From NCBI GenBank assembly GCA_025351675.1, contig JANXVK010000526.1, positions 1-21,837 of the forward strand: a DNA stretch of 21,837 bases, in the 5' to 3' direction. The stretch's first letter is position 1. Each line of letters starts with the position of its first letter. This stretch comes from Rhizobacter sp. (GTDB lineage: Bacteria > Pseudomonadota > Gammaproteobacteria > Burkholderiales > Burkholderiaceae_C). The notes under the pieces are model-generated. The model ran no database searches. It saw only the letters and a program-made list of their open reading frames with translations, and was not told the origin of the DNA. Both the position numbers and the translations under genes were made by a program. Positions 8,586 to 16,380 of this stretch are shown one piece after another.

Positions 8586-9560
8586 ATGAGTAGCACCACG
8601 CGCCGCCCACTCTCCCTGAGCAACCTGCGCGCGTTCGAGGCGGTCGCGCGGCGCTCGAGCTTCAGCGACGCGGCCGAAGAGCTGTTCGTCACCCAGTCGG
8701 CGATCAGCCGGCAGATCAAGGGCCTGGAAGACGAGCTCGGCGCCGCGCTGTTCGTGCGTGGCACCCGCCACGTCGAGATGACCCAGAGCGGCCAAGTGCT
8801 GCTGCGCGCGGTCGAGGCCAGCCTGCCGAAGATCGACGCCAGCGTGCGGCAGATTCGCGCGGCGCGCAGCCGCAAGCGCGTCAGCGTGACGACCTTCGCG
8901 TCGTTCGGCTCGCTCTGGCTGCTGCCGCGCATCGAGGCGTTTCAGCGCGAGCGCCCCAACATCGACATCCGCGTCTTGGCCGCCGATGCGATCGCCGACA
9001 TGGACGACCCCGAACTCGATCTCGCGCTGCGCTACTGCAGCCCGGCGCAGGCGCCGGCCGGCGCGATTCGCCTGTTCGGCGAGGTGCTGACGCCGGTCGT
9101 GAGCCGCTCGCTGGCCGAGCAGATCCGCCTGGGCAATGCGCCGGCGCTGTCGAAGCCGGCTGATCTGGCGCAGCACACGCTGGCCGAGGAGGACGACACC
9201 AAGACCAGCACCGAGTACCTGAGTTGGCGGCGTTGGCTCACGCTGCACGACCAGCCCGGGCTGCAGCCGAAGCGCTGGCTCTACCTGAACTTCACCTACC
9301 AGCAGGTGCAGGCGGCGCTGGCCGGCCACGGTGTGGCGCTGGCGCGGGTCGCGCTGGTGTTCGAGGCCCTGCAGCGCGGCGAGCTGGTCGAGCCGTTCGG
9401 GCCCGATGGACGCATGGACAGCCCGTACATGTACTGGCTCGTCGTCGCGCCCGCGAGCCGCGCGCGGCCCGAGGTGGCGCAGTTCTGCGAGTGGGTGCTG
9501 GCGCAGGCGGCCGACACGCGCAAGGCGGTCGGCGAGGTCGAGGCCGGATCGTCGAACTAA
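8586..9560 (+). CDS. LysR-family transcriptional regulator (GcvA-like)
   Basis: A 324-residue LysR regulator with an N-terminal winged HTH (about 10-70: LSNLRAFEAVARRSSFSDAA, then VTQSAISRQIKGLEDELGAA and LFVRGTRHVEMTQSG) and a C-terminal effector-binding domain beginning near VSVTTFASFGSLWLLPRI. The pattern is closest to the GcvA/AmpR-like group. A GTG at 8577 is possible, but ATG 8586 directly precedes the family start and has a G-rich stretch upstream. Effector unknown. The divergent DUF2917 gene is the likeliest target. The TAA shares four bases with the stop of the convergent 5-FCL gene. Confidence 0.92.
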   Translation: MSSTTRRPLSLSNLRAFEAVARRSSFSDAAEELFVTQSAISRQIKGLEDELGAALFVRGTRHVEMTQSGQVLLRAVEASLPKIDASVRQIRAARSRKRVSVTTFASFGSLWLLPRIEAFQRERPNIDIRVLAADAIADMDDPELDLALRYCSPAQAPAGAIRLFGEVLTPVVSRSLAEQIRLGNAPALSKPADLAQHTLAEEDDTKTSTEYLSWRRWLTLHDQPGLQPKRWLYLNFTYQQVQAALAGHGVALARVALVFEALQRGELVEPFGPDGRMDSPYMYWLVVAPASRARPEVAQFCEWVLAQAADTRKAVGEVEAGSSN

Positions 9561-10138
9561 CGCGCGCCGCGCTCGGTGACGATCAAGGTCAGCGCCTGGT
9601 CGTGCGGCTCGGGCGCGAACGCTGCATCGTCGATCTCGGCGATAGCCCACGCCACGCCGATCGCCGTCACGTGCGGATGCTGCGCGAGCCAGCGGTCGAA
9701 GTAGCCGCCGCCATAGCCGAGTCGATAGCCCGAGGCCGTGAAGCCGACGCAGGGCACCAGCACCACGTCGGGCACGACCGGCGCGCCATCGGAGGTCGCG
9801 ATGGTGCATTCATCCACGGCCGTCGGCGGCTTGCGGTCCCACGCCCGGTAGTGCATTTGCACCGGCTTGCGCTGCGCAAACGGCAGGGAGATTGGCAACT
9901 TTGCGAATGTGGAGTCGGCGACGAGTGCGCTCACTGCGTTAAATTCGGCCCGATGCGGCCAGTACAGGCCCAAAGATTCCGGCTCCAGCTCCGATAACAC
10001 CTTGGTCAGGTGCCGCGCCAGCGCAGCGCTGGCCGCCTCGAAGCTGCTGCCGGCAACGAACGCCTCGCGCTGCGCCAGAAGACTTTTGCGCAGCGCCTGC
10101 CGCGGCCCCGACGGCGCGCCGTGTGATGCTGAATTCAA
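9557..10138 (-). CDS. 5-formyltetrahydrofolate cyclo-ligase, copy 2
   Basis: A second 5-FCL-family protein, 193 residues if it starts at TTG 10138. Motifs: RQALRKSLLAQREAF, LGLYWPHRAEFN, VVLVPCVGFTASG, YRLGYGGGYFDRWL, and the C-terminal DQALTLIVTERG. There is no in-frame ATG near the family N-terminus; TTG with GGGAT a few bases upstream is the best choice, although the frame stays open far upstream as a shadow of the opposite gene. It is divergent from the lytic transglycosylase with 12 bp between start codons, so promoters must overlap coding DNA. The two copies differ clearly outside the motifs, so this is not a recent duplication. Confidence 0.87.
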   Translation of the reverse strand: MNSASHGAPSGPRQALRKSLLAQREAFVAGSSFEAASAALARHLTKVLSELEPESLGLYWPHRAEFNAVSALVADSTFAKLPISLPFAQRKPVQMHYRAWDRKPPTAVDECTIATSDGAPVVPDVVLVPCVGFTASGYRLGYGGGYFDRWLAQHPHVTAIGVAWAIAEIDDAAFAPEPHDQALTLIVTERGAR

Positions 10139-10150
10139 GATGATCCCGTG

Positions 10151-12196
10151 ATGACGCCGAACCCGAAAAACTTCCTCAAACCAGTATATGGGCGCACTTT
10201 GCTCGTCGCCTTCGTCGCCCAGCTTGCGCTGTGCACCGGGCTGATCGCCGCCGCGCCGCCGGCGCACGCGCAGGCCGGCGACGCCACCATCGTCGACGCC
10301 CGCGAAGCCTTCCGCAAAAAAGACCGCAATCGCTGGGGGGCGCGGCGCAGCGCCGCAGTCGACGCCAAACTGCCGCTCGCGATGTGGCCCGACTACTGGG
10401 AGCTGACCAACCGCATCGGCGAAGTCCAGCAGGCCGAGGTCAACGAGTTCGCCGCGCGCTGGCCGGGTTCGTATGTCGAAGACCGCTTCCGCAACGACTG
10501 GCTGCTGGAGTTGGGCAAGCGTCGCGACTGGGTCAATTTCGCGGCCGAGTTTCCGCGCTTCCGGATGAACGACGACCCTGCCGTCACCTGCTACGCGCTG
10601 CTCGTCGAAGCCCAAGCCGGCAAGGATGTGGGCGAGGCCGCGCTCGCCGCCTGGTTCGCGCAGCGTGATACCGACGACGCCTGCGCGCTGCTCGCCGCGA
10701 CGCTGACCGACGCGAAGCAGTTCGGCACCGCCGACGCTTGGCGCAGGGCCCGTTTCGCGATCGATGCCGGCCGGCCGGGCGCCGCGCGTCAGGCTGCCGC
10801 GCTGGTCAGCATTGCGGCCGGCAGCGCGGTCGGCGAGCTGACCAACAGCCCGGCGCGCTACCTCGCGAAAGGTGCGTCGACTGCAAACCGCAGCGCCGCC
10901 GAACTGACCACGCTCGCGCTGATGCGCATGGCCTCGAACGATGCCGATGCCGCCGCCGGCCTGCTCAACGATCGCTGGGATCGCGCCTTGCCGGCCGACC
11001 TTGCCGCCTGGGCTTGGGCCTCGATCGGCAAACAGGCCGCGATGAAGCTGCAGCCCGACGCATCCGACTTCTACCAGCGCGCCGCGCAGCACTCGACCCG
11101 GGCCGGCCGCAACATCGACTGGCCCGACGACACGCTGGCCTGGAAGGTGCGCGCCGCGCTGCGCGCGGACAACGGCAAGGCGCGTTGGCAGCAGGTCGCG
11201 CAGGCGATCAACGCGATGAGCGCCAGCGAGCAGCGTGACCCGGCCTGGGTCTACTGGAAGGCGCGCGCGCTCACGGCCGTTGCGACCGACTCGCAAGACG
11301 GCGAGTCGATGCGCAGCCTCGCCCGCGAGCAAATGGGCAGCATCACCGGCCAGCTGAACTTCTACGCCGCGCTCGCCGCCGAGCACCTCGGCCGGCCGGT
11401 GTACCTGCCGCCGCGGCCGTTGCCACCGACGCCGGCCGAGCGCGCCGCCACCGCGAGCAACCCGGGCTTCGCGCGCGCACTCCAGCTGATCGCGATCGGT
11501 CTGCGCAGCGAAGGCGTGCGCGAGTGGAACTTCTCGATCCGCGGCATGAGCGACCGCGAGCTGCTCGCCGCCGCGCAACTCGCCTGCGACCGCGAGGTCT
11601 GGGATCGCTGCATCAACACCAGCGACCGCACCAAGACCGAGATCGACATGGCGCAGCGCTTTCCGATGCCGTTCCGCAAGGACGTGGTCGCCAAGGCGAA
11701 CGAGATCGGGCTCGACCCGGCCTACGTCTACGGCCTGATTCGCCAGGAATCGCGCTTCATCATGGACGCGCGCTCGAGCGTCGGCGCCTCTGGTCTGATG
11801 CAGCTGATGCCAGCCACGGCGCGCTGGACCGCGAAGAAGATCGGCTTCGACTACACGCACGATCTGATCACGGACCGTGACACCAACCTGAAGCTCGGCA
11901 CCAGTTACCTGAAGCTGGTGCTCGACGACTTCAACGGCTCCCAGGCGCTCGCCGCCGCGGCCTACAACGCCGGCCCGGGCCGGCCGCGCCGCTGGCGCGA
12001 CGGACCGTTCATCGAGCCGGCGATCTGGGCCGAAAACGTGCCGTTCGCCGAGACGCGCGATTACGTCAAGAAAGTGCTGAGCAACGCGACCTACTATGCC
12101 GCGCAGCTCGGCGTGCAGTCGCCATCGCTGAAGGCGCGCCTCGGTCGGCCGATCGGCCCGGCCGCCCCGAACGTGCTCGACAAGGATTTGCCCTGA
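10151..12196 (+). CDS. Slt-type soluble lytic murein transglycosylase
   Basis: A 681-residue periplasmic enzyme that cleaves peptidoglycan between MurNAc and GlcNAc, forming 1,6-anhydroMurNAc. It has a signal peptide with a likely cleavage after AHA at residue 40, and a long alpha-helical superhelix (about 45-500) like Slt70. The C-terminal goose-lysozyme-like SLT domain contains IRQESRF with catalytic Glu533, GASGLMQLMPATARWTAKKI, KLGTSYLKLVLDDF and AAYNAGPGRPRRW. A GTG lies at 10148; ATG 10151 is chosen. GATGAT (10139-10144) sits 6 nt before it and might be a -10 box. The neighbourhood with 5-FCL, GST and cca is common in Burkholderiales. Confidence 0.95.
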   Translation: MTPNPKNFLKPVYGRTLLVAFVAQLALCTGLIAAAPPAHAQAGDATIVDAREAFRKKDRNRWGARRSAAVDAKLPLAMWPDYWELTNRIGEVQQAEVNEFAARWPGSYVEDRFRNDWLLELGKRRDWVNFAAEFPRFRMNDDPAVTCYALLVEAQAGKDVGEAALAAWFAQRDTDDACALLAATLTDAKQFGTADAWRRARFAIDAGRPGAARQAAALVSIAAGSAVGELTNSPARYLAKGASTANRSAAELTTLALMRMASNDADAAAGLLNDRWDRALPADLAAWAWASIGKQAAMKLQPDASDFYQRAAQHSTRAGRNIDWPDDTLAWKVRAALRADNGKARWQQVAQAINAMSASEQRDPAWVYWKARALTAVATDSQDGESMRSLAREQMGSITGQLNFYAALAAEHLGRPVYLPPRPLPPTPAERAATASNPGFARALQLIAIGLRSEGVREWNFSIRGMSDRELLAAAQLACDREVWDRCINTSDRTKTEIDMAQRFPMPFRKDVVAKANEIGLDPAYVYGLIRQESRFIMDARSSVGASGLMQLMPATARWTAKKIGFDYTHDLITDRDTNLKLGTSYLKLVLDDFNGSQALAAAAYNAGPGRPRRWRDGPFIEPAIWAENVPFAETRDYVKKVLSNATYYAAQLGVQSPSLKARLGRPIGPAAPNVLDKDLP

Positions 12197-12197
12197 G

Positions 12198-12251
12198 CCG
12201 ATGCCATCGGTGGCGCGCGACGCCGGCATCGCATCGATCGGATGCGAATGC
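12198..12251. other. Two stem-loops between the transglycosylase and GST genes
   Basis: CCGAT-GCC-ATCGG (12198-12210) follows the stop codon directly. Next, GCATCGCATC (12226-12235) pairs with GATGCGAATGC (12241-12251) around a 5-nt loop, ten pairs with one bulged A. No T-run follows, so a standard intrinsic terminator is not supported. GGATGCGAA recurs at 12281-12289. The role is unknown; reduced read-through is possible. Confidence 0.4.
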
Positions 12252-12312
12252 ATCACCCCGTGCCGCCCATGGGTTGGGTAGGATGCGAAGCTGATCATCA
12301 CGCGAGGCGCGC

Positions 12313-12993
12313 ATGCAGCTCTACATCGGCAACAAGAACTACTCGTCCTGGTCGATGCGCCCGTGGGTGCTGATGACGCAGGCCGGCATCCCGTTCGAGG
12401 AGGTGATGGTTCGCTTCGACGCGTTCTCGCCCGGCTCGAAGTTCAAGACCGAGGTGGAGCGCCTCAACCCCGCCGGCCGCGTGCCGGTGCTGGTCGACGA
12501 TGGCCTCGCGGTCTGGGACACGCTGGCGATCACCGAGTACCTCGCCGAGCGCTTTCCCGACAAGTACCTCTGGCCCGTCGACATGCGTGCCCGGGCGCGC
12601 GCGCGCAGCGTCTGCGCCGAGATGCACTCGGGGTTCGGCGCGCTGCGCAATGCGTTCGGGATGAACATCGAGGCATCGTTGCCCGAGGTCGGCGCGCGTG
12701 TACTGGCAGAGCAGCCCGAGGTGGGCGAGAACGTCGCGCGCATCGTCGCGATGTGGAGCGAGTTGCTCGAACAGCACGGGGGGCCGATGCTGTTCGGCAA
12801 CTTCGGAATCGCCGACGCGTTTTTCGCGCCGGTCGTGATGCGGCTGCGCACCTATGGCGTGCCGGTGCCGGCGCAGATCGCGGCGTACATCGACCGCGTG
12901 GTCGCGCTGCCGGGTGTTGCGGCCTGGATCGCCGATGCGCTCGCCGAGCACGACTTCCTGCCGTTCGAAGAGGCCTATCGCACGCAGGCTTGA
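12313..12993 (+). CDS. Glutathione S-transferase family protein
   Basis: A 226-residue cytoplasmic GST-fold protein. The thioredoxin-like N-terminal domain has the Ser-type active-site region NYSSWSMRPW (residues 9-18), LNPAGRVPVLVDDG with the cis-Pro, and the glutathione-binding AVWDTLAITEYLAERFP. The all-alpha C-terminal domain includes GGPMLFGNFGIADAFFAPVV. ATG 12313 has GAGG (12304-12307) 5 nt upstream. It belongs to a betaproteobacterial group near cca and lytic transglycosylase genes. Substrate unknown; detoxification or disulfide chemistry is possible. Confidence 0.92.
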   Translation: MQLYIGNKNYSSWSMRPWVLMTQAGIPFEEVMVRFDAFSPGSKFKTEVERLNPAGRVPVLVDDGLAVWDTLAITEYLAERFPDKYLWPVDMRARARARSVCAEMHSGFGALRNAFGMNIEASLPEVGARVLAEQPEVGENVARIVAMWSELLEQHGGPMLFGNFGIADAFFAPVVMRLRTYGVPVPAQIAAYIDRVVALPGVAAWIADALAEHDFLPFEEAYRTQA

Positions 12994-13009
12994 CGGGCTT
13001 CGTGCGCCT

Positions 13010-13015
13010 TAGACT
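13010..13015 (+). promoter_or_regulatory. TAGACT hexamer 6 nt before cca (candidate leaderless -10)
   Basis: TAGACT shares four positions with the sigma-70 -10 consensus and lies exactly 6 nt before ATG 13022, which has no Shine-Dalgarno sequence. AGACTGCGCGC here is identical to the sequence before the MFS gene. TTGACG lies upstream, but only 14 nt away, too short for a good -35 spacing. Confidence 0.35.
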
Positions 13016-13021
13016 GCGCGC

Positions 13022-14254
13022 ATGAAACGCTATCTCGTCGGCGGCGCGGTGCGCGATGCTCTTCTCGGTCTGCCGGAAGGCGACCGCGACTGGGTCGTCG
13101 TCGGCGCGCACCCGCAAGAGATGCTCGATGCCGGCTACCTGCAGGTCGGGCGCGACTTCCCCGTCTTCCTGCATCCGCAGACGCGCGAAGAGCACGCGCT
13201 CGCGCGCACCGAGCGCAAGACGGCTGCCGGCTACCGCGGCTTCGAGGTGCATGCCGACCCGGCGGTCACGCTCGAAGACGACCTGCTGCGCCGCGACCTG
13301 ACGATCAACGCGATCGCGCAGAACGAAGCCGGCGCACTGATCGACCCGCACGGCGGGCAGCGCGACCTCGTGGACAAGGTGCTGCGCCATGTGTCGGAGG
13401 CCTTCCTCGAGGACCCGGTGCGGATCCTGCGACTGGCGCGCTTCGCGGCGCGCTTCGACGGGTTCACGGTCGCCGACGAGACGATGGCGCTGATGCGCCG
13501 CATTGTCGAGAGCGGCGAGGTCGATGCGCTGGTGCCCGAGCGCGTCTGGCAGGAGCTGGCGCGCGGGCTGATGGAGGCCACGCCCTCGCGCATGTTCACG
13601 GTGCTGCGCGCGTGTGGCGCGCTGGCGCGGTTGCTGCCCGAGGTCGATCGGCTGTGGGGCGTGCCGCAACGCGCCGACTACCACCCTGAGGTCGACACCG
13701 GCGTGCACCTGATGATGGTGCTCGACATGTCGGCGCGGCTGAACGGCAGCCTGGCGGTGCGCTTCGCCTGCCTTGGCCACGACCTTGGCAAGGGCACGAC
13801 GCCTGAGCAGCTGCTGCCGCGCCATCTCGGCCACGAGGGGCGCAGCGTCGCGCTGGTGCGCGAGGTCTGCGACCGCTTGCGCGTGCCGGTCGCGTGCCGC
13901 GAGCTCGCCGAGGTCGTCGCGCGCGAGCACGGCAACGTACACCGCAGCGGCGAATTTGGCGCTGCGGCGCTGGTGCGATTGCTGGAGCGCTGCGATGCGG
14001 TCCGCCGGCCGAATCGGTTTGCCGAAATGCTGCTCGCCTGCGAGTGCGACGCGCGCGGGCGGCTCGGGCTGGAAGCGTCGGCGTACCCGCAGCGCGAGCG
14101 GCTCGGCCGTGCGCTCGAACTCGCGCGCAACGTCGACAGCGCCGCGGTGGTCGAGCAGGCCGCGGCGCGCGGGGTGACCGGCCCGGGGGTCGGCGACGCG
14201 ATCCACCAAGCGCGGTCGGACGCGGTCGCCGCGGGGCTGGGGGCGATCGCCTGA
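13022..14254 (+). CDS. cca: Multifunctional CCA tRNA nucleotidyltransferase
   Basis: The 410-residue enzyme adds or repairs the 3' CCA of tRNAs. The N-terminal polymerase-beta-like domain has YLVGGAVRDALLG and metal-binding Asp21/Asp23 in GDRDW. It is followed by RRDLTINAIAQNEAGALIDP and the neck motif LEDPVRILRLARFAARF. The C-terminal HD domain has TGVHLMMVLD and HDLGKG with His253/Asp254, so it is the E. coli-type enzyme with additional phosphatase and phosphodiesterase activities. Length matches. It follows the GST gene by 28 bp. No Shine-Dalgarno sequence is visible. Confidence 0.96.
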   Translation: MKRYLVGGAVRDALLGLPEGDRDWVVVGAHPQEMLDAGYLQVGRDFPVFLHPQTREEHALARTERKTAAGYRGFEVHADPAVTLEDDLLRRDLTINAIAQNEAGALIDPHGGQRDLVDKVLRHVSEAFLEDPVRILRLARFAARFDGFTVADETMALMRRIVESGEVDALVPERVWQELARGLMEATPSRMFTVLRACGALARLLPEVDRLWGVPQRADYHPEVDTGVHLMMVLDMSARLNGSLAVRFACLGHDLGKGTTPEQLLPRHLGHEGRSVALVREVCDRLRVPVACRELAEVVAREHGNVHRSGEFGAAALVRLLERCDAVRRPNRFAEMLLACECDARGRLGLEASAYPQRERLGRALELARNVDSAAVVEQAAARGVTGPGVGDAIHQARSDAVAAGLGAIA

Positions 14255-14295
14255 ACGCGACTCGCGCGACGCGCGGGTGACAGCGGCGCGGGTCG

Positions 14296-14310
14296 GTGTC
14301 TGCGCACAAT
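14296..14310 (+). promoter_or_regulatory. GTGTCTGCGCACAAT promoter-like element before the SDR gene
   Basis: This 15-mer ends in CACAAT, a possible -10 box, 38 nt before the ATG. The same 15 bases occur in the same orientation relative to the AtuA gene at 19202-19216 on the minus strand. No good -35 element is seen. A 15-base match of GC-rich sequence in 22 kb can occur by chance, so support is positional only. Confidence 0.3.
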
Positions 14311-14348
14311 CGACGGCAACCCCAAACACCGTCGAAGGAGACACCACC

Positions 14349-15119
14349 ATGACCGACCTGTTCTCATTGAAGGGCCGCATCGCCCTCGTCACCGGCGGTT
14401 CACGCGGCATCGGCCGCATGATTGCGGCGGGTTTTCTCGCGGCGGGCGCGAAGCGCGTCTACATCTCGTCGCGCAAGGCGGCCGATTGCGACGCGACCGC
14501 GAAGGAACTGTCGGCGCACGGCGAGTGCATCTCGCTGCCGGGCGATGTGTCATCGATGGATGGCATCAAAGCGCTGGTCGCGGCCTACACGGCACGCGAG
14601 GCCACGCTCGACATCCTCGTCAACAATGCCGGCGCCGCCTGGGGCGAGACCTTCGACACCTTTCCCGAAAAGGGCTGGGACAAGGTCGTCGACCTGAACC
14701 TGAAGTCGCCGTTCTTCCTGACGCAGGCGCTGATCGCGCCGCTGCGCGCAGCCGCGAAGACGCAGCCGGCGAAGGTCATCAACATCGCGTCGATCGACGG
14801 CATCTCGGTGAACCCGCAGGAGACCTATTCGTACGCCGCCAGCAAGGCCGGGCTGATCCAGCTGACGCGCCGGATGGCGCTGCGGCTGGCCGAGGACAAC
14901 ATCGTCGTCAGCGCGATCGCGCCGGGCGCGTTCGCCTCCGAGATGAACCGCGTCGCGCGCGACCAGGAAGAAGAGACGGCGAGGCGCATTCCGGCCAAAC
15001 GCATCGGGCGCGACGACGACATGGCCGGCGGCGCGGTCTACCTTGCCTCGCGGGCCGGCGACTACGTGATGGGCTCGACGCTGGTGATCGATGGCGGCGT
15101 GACGCACGCACGCGGGTGA
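14349..15119 (+). CDS. SDR-family oxidoreductase
   Basis: A 256-residue classical short-chain dehydrogenase/reductase. Motifs: cofactor-binding TGGSRGIGRM, DILVNNAGAAWGE, catalytic Ser in INIASIDGIS, YSYAASKAG with the Tyr-x3-Lys pair, and IAPGAFASEMNR. The C-terminus STLVIDGGVTHARG is typical of FabG- and RhlG-like enzymes, so a 3-oxoacyl or other keto reductase is plausible, but the substrate is not readable. ATG 14349 has GAAGGAG (14334-14340) 8 nt upstream. The gene stands alone, followed by two hairpins. Confidence 0.93.
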   Translation: MTDLFSLKGRIALVTGGSRGIGRMIAAGFLAAGAKRVYISSRKAADCDATAKELSAHGECISLPGDVSSMDGIKALVAAYTAREATLDILVNNAGAAWGETFDTFPEKGWDKVVDLNLKSPFFLTQALIAPLRAAAKTQPAKVINIASIDGISVNPQETYSYAASKAGLIQLTRRMALRLAEDNIVVSAIAPGAFASEMNRVARDQEEETARRIPAKRIGRDDDMAGGAVYLASRAGDYVMGSTLVIDGGVTHARG

Positions 15120-15127
15120 GCCCGGGC

Positions 15128-15188
15128 GAGAAAGAGTCCCTGCGGACTCTCTCTTGCTTGGCGAAAGACGGCCGCCTTCAGGCGGCCG
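15128..15188. terminator. Two strong hairpins after the SDR gene
   Basis: AGAGTCC (15133-15139) pairs with GGACTCT (15144-15150) around CTGC, and the stem extends past an A-C mismatch to 15128/15155. A second stem, CGGCCGCC (15169-15176) with GGCGGCCG (15181-15188), has the loop TTCA. The first is followed only by CTCTTGCTT, so it is at best a weak intrinsic terminator on the plus strand. The minus-strand side of the second reads GTCTTTC. Together they insulate the toxin-antitoxin operon from the SDR gene. Confidence 0.5.
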
Positions 15189-15214
15189 GCCGGAAGGTTC
15201 GCCGGCGGACGAAT

Positions 15215-15245
15215 AATTGCAATTCGTTCACAAGTGGACTACCCT
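15215..15245 (+). promoter_or_regulatory. Promoter and palindromic operator candidate of the Xre/RES operon
   Basis: AATTGCAATT (15215-15224) is a perfect 10-bp palindrome and AT-rich against its surroundings. It overlaps TTGCAA (15217-15222), a plausible -35 hexamer placed exactly 17 nt before TACCCT (15240-15245), which is itself 6 nt before the ATG. Antitoxin binding at the palindrome would block the promoter, the usual autoregulation of type II systems. The transcript would be essentially leaderless; no Shine-Dalgarno sequence is present. Confidence 0.5.
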
Positions 15246-15251
15246 GTGCCC

Positions 15252-15665
15252 ATGAACGCCATCCTCAAGCCCGGCGCCTCACCGGTCGACCTTGATTCCG
15301 CCGCGGCCGCGCAGGCCGCGCTGCGCAGCTTCTGGCGCATCAGCGAGGCCTGGCAGCTCGATGCCACCGAGCAGACCACCTTGCTCGGCGTCGGCCGCAC
15401 CACGCTGTACCAGTGGAAGCAGGGCAAGGTCGGCGCCGGGCTCGATCGCCATGTGCTGGAGCGCCTCTCTTACTTGTTCGGCATCTACGCCGCCTTGCAG
15501 ATCCTGTTGCCGGTCGGCAGCCAAGCGGACGCCTGGGTGCGCAAGCCGAACGCCGCGCCGCTGTTCGGCGGCAAGTCGGCGCTAACTCGCATGTTGGGCG
15601 GGCAGGTCGCCGATCTGTACGTCGTGCGCGATTACCTCGATGCGCAGCGGGGCGGCAGAGCCTGA
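15252..15665 (+). CDS. Xre/MbcA/ParS-type antitoxin (DUF2384)
   Basis: A 137-residue antitoxin with an Xre-like HTH (about 25-65: EQTTLLGVGRTTLYQWKQGK) and a C-terminal MbcA/ParS toxin-binding domain (APLFGGKSALTRMLGG, then VADLYVVRDYLDAQRGG). In the family it neutralises a RES toxin by direct binding and represses its own operon. ATG 15252 is preferred to the upstream GTG at 15234 because the promoter candidate ends at 15245. The TGA overlaps the ATG of the RES gene (TGATG), giving coupled translation. The N-terminal MNAILKP resembling AhcY is coincidental. Confidence 0.9.
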   Translation: MNAILKPGASPVDLDSAAAAQAALRSFWRISEAWQLDATEQTTLLGVGRTTLYQWKQGKVGAGLDRHVLERLSYLFGIYAALQILLPVGSQADAWVRKPNAAPLFGGKSALTRMLGGQVADLYVVRDYLDAQRGGRA

Positions 15666-16369
15666 TGTCCATTGCGCTGAAGGCCATCCCGCTCACCGCC
15701 ACCGAGTGGCGCCCCAGTTACCGGTTGATCCCTTCGCGCTACCCGACCGTCGGTCTGTACGACCGGGTCGCCGACCCGGCCGACCTCGACGTCGTGTTCG
15801 CGATCGAGGCGCTGACGAACCCGCGCATCCGCGACGCGATCGGCCAGTTGCAACTCGTGCCGGCAGACGAGCGCGTCAGCGGTGCCGGCAGCACGATGGT
15901 GATGGCGGCGTTCACCCACCTGAACCCCGAAGGCTCGCGCTTCTCCGACGGCAGCTACGGCGTCTACTACGCGGCGCACGCGCTCGAAACCGCGATCGCC
16001 GAGGTCAGCCACCATCGCGCGCTGTTTATGTCGCGCACGGCCGAGCCGGCGATCGATATCGACCTGCGCGTGATCGCCGCGAATGTCAGCGCCGAGCTGC
16101 ACGACCTGCGCGATCTCGGCAAGCGCGGCGCCGCGCTGCTCGATCCGAACCACTACGGCGCACCGCAGGTGCTCGGCAGGCAACTGCGCGCGGCCGGCAG
16201 CTGGGGCATGCTGTTCACCAGCGTGCGTCACGCGGGCGGGCTGTGCGTCGGCGTGTTCCGGCCGAAGGCGCTGCGCCAAGCCAGGTCGGGCGCGCACCTC
16301 GCGCTGCACTGGGACGGCGAGCGCATCACGCACTGGTACGAGAAGCGCGGGCCGCACGCGTTGCCGTGA
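15665..16369 (+). CDS. RES-domain toxin (MbcT/ParT-like, NAD-consuming)
   Basis: A 234-residue RES-domain protein. Visible conserved parts: WRPSYRLIPSRYPTVGLYDR with the Arg region, RFSDGSYGVYYAAHALETAI with Tyr and Glu, and MLFTSVRHAGGLCVGVFRP with the Ser. RES toxins of characterised Xre-RES pairs degrade NAD+ (MbcT is an NAD+ phosphorylase; ParT ADP-ribosylates a target). Which activity applies here is inference. The gene appears intact with no stop or frameshift. It is directly followed by a transposase remnant, suggesting the pair arrived or persists in a mobile-DNA scar. Confidence 0.9.
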   Translation: MSIALKAIPLTATEWRPSYRLIPSRYPTVGLYDRVADPADLDVVFAIEALTNPRIRDAIGQLQLVPADERVSGAGSTMVMAAFTHLNPEGSRFSDGSYGVYYAAHALETAIAEVSHHRALFMSRTAEPAIDIDLRVIAANVSAELHDLRDLGKRGAALLDPNHYGAPQVLGRQLRAAGSWGMLFTSVRHAGGLCVGVFRPKALRQARSGAHLALHWDGERITHWYEKRGPHALP

Positions 16370-16380
16370 GGCTACCTGAC

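Noticed and set aside
10139..12301. Very long open minus-strand frame continuing upstream of 5-FCL copy 2 (over 700 codons), antisense to the transglycosylase
   Set aside because: Composition is Arg/Gly/Val-rich without any family motif, as expected opposite a GC-rich gene. The plus-strand gene has clear domains.
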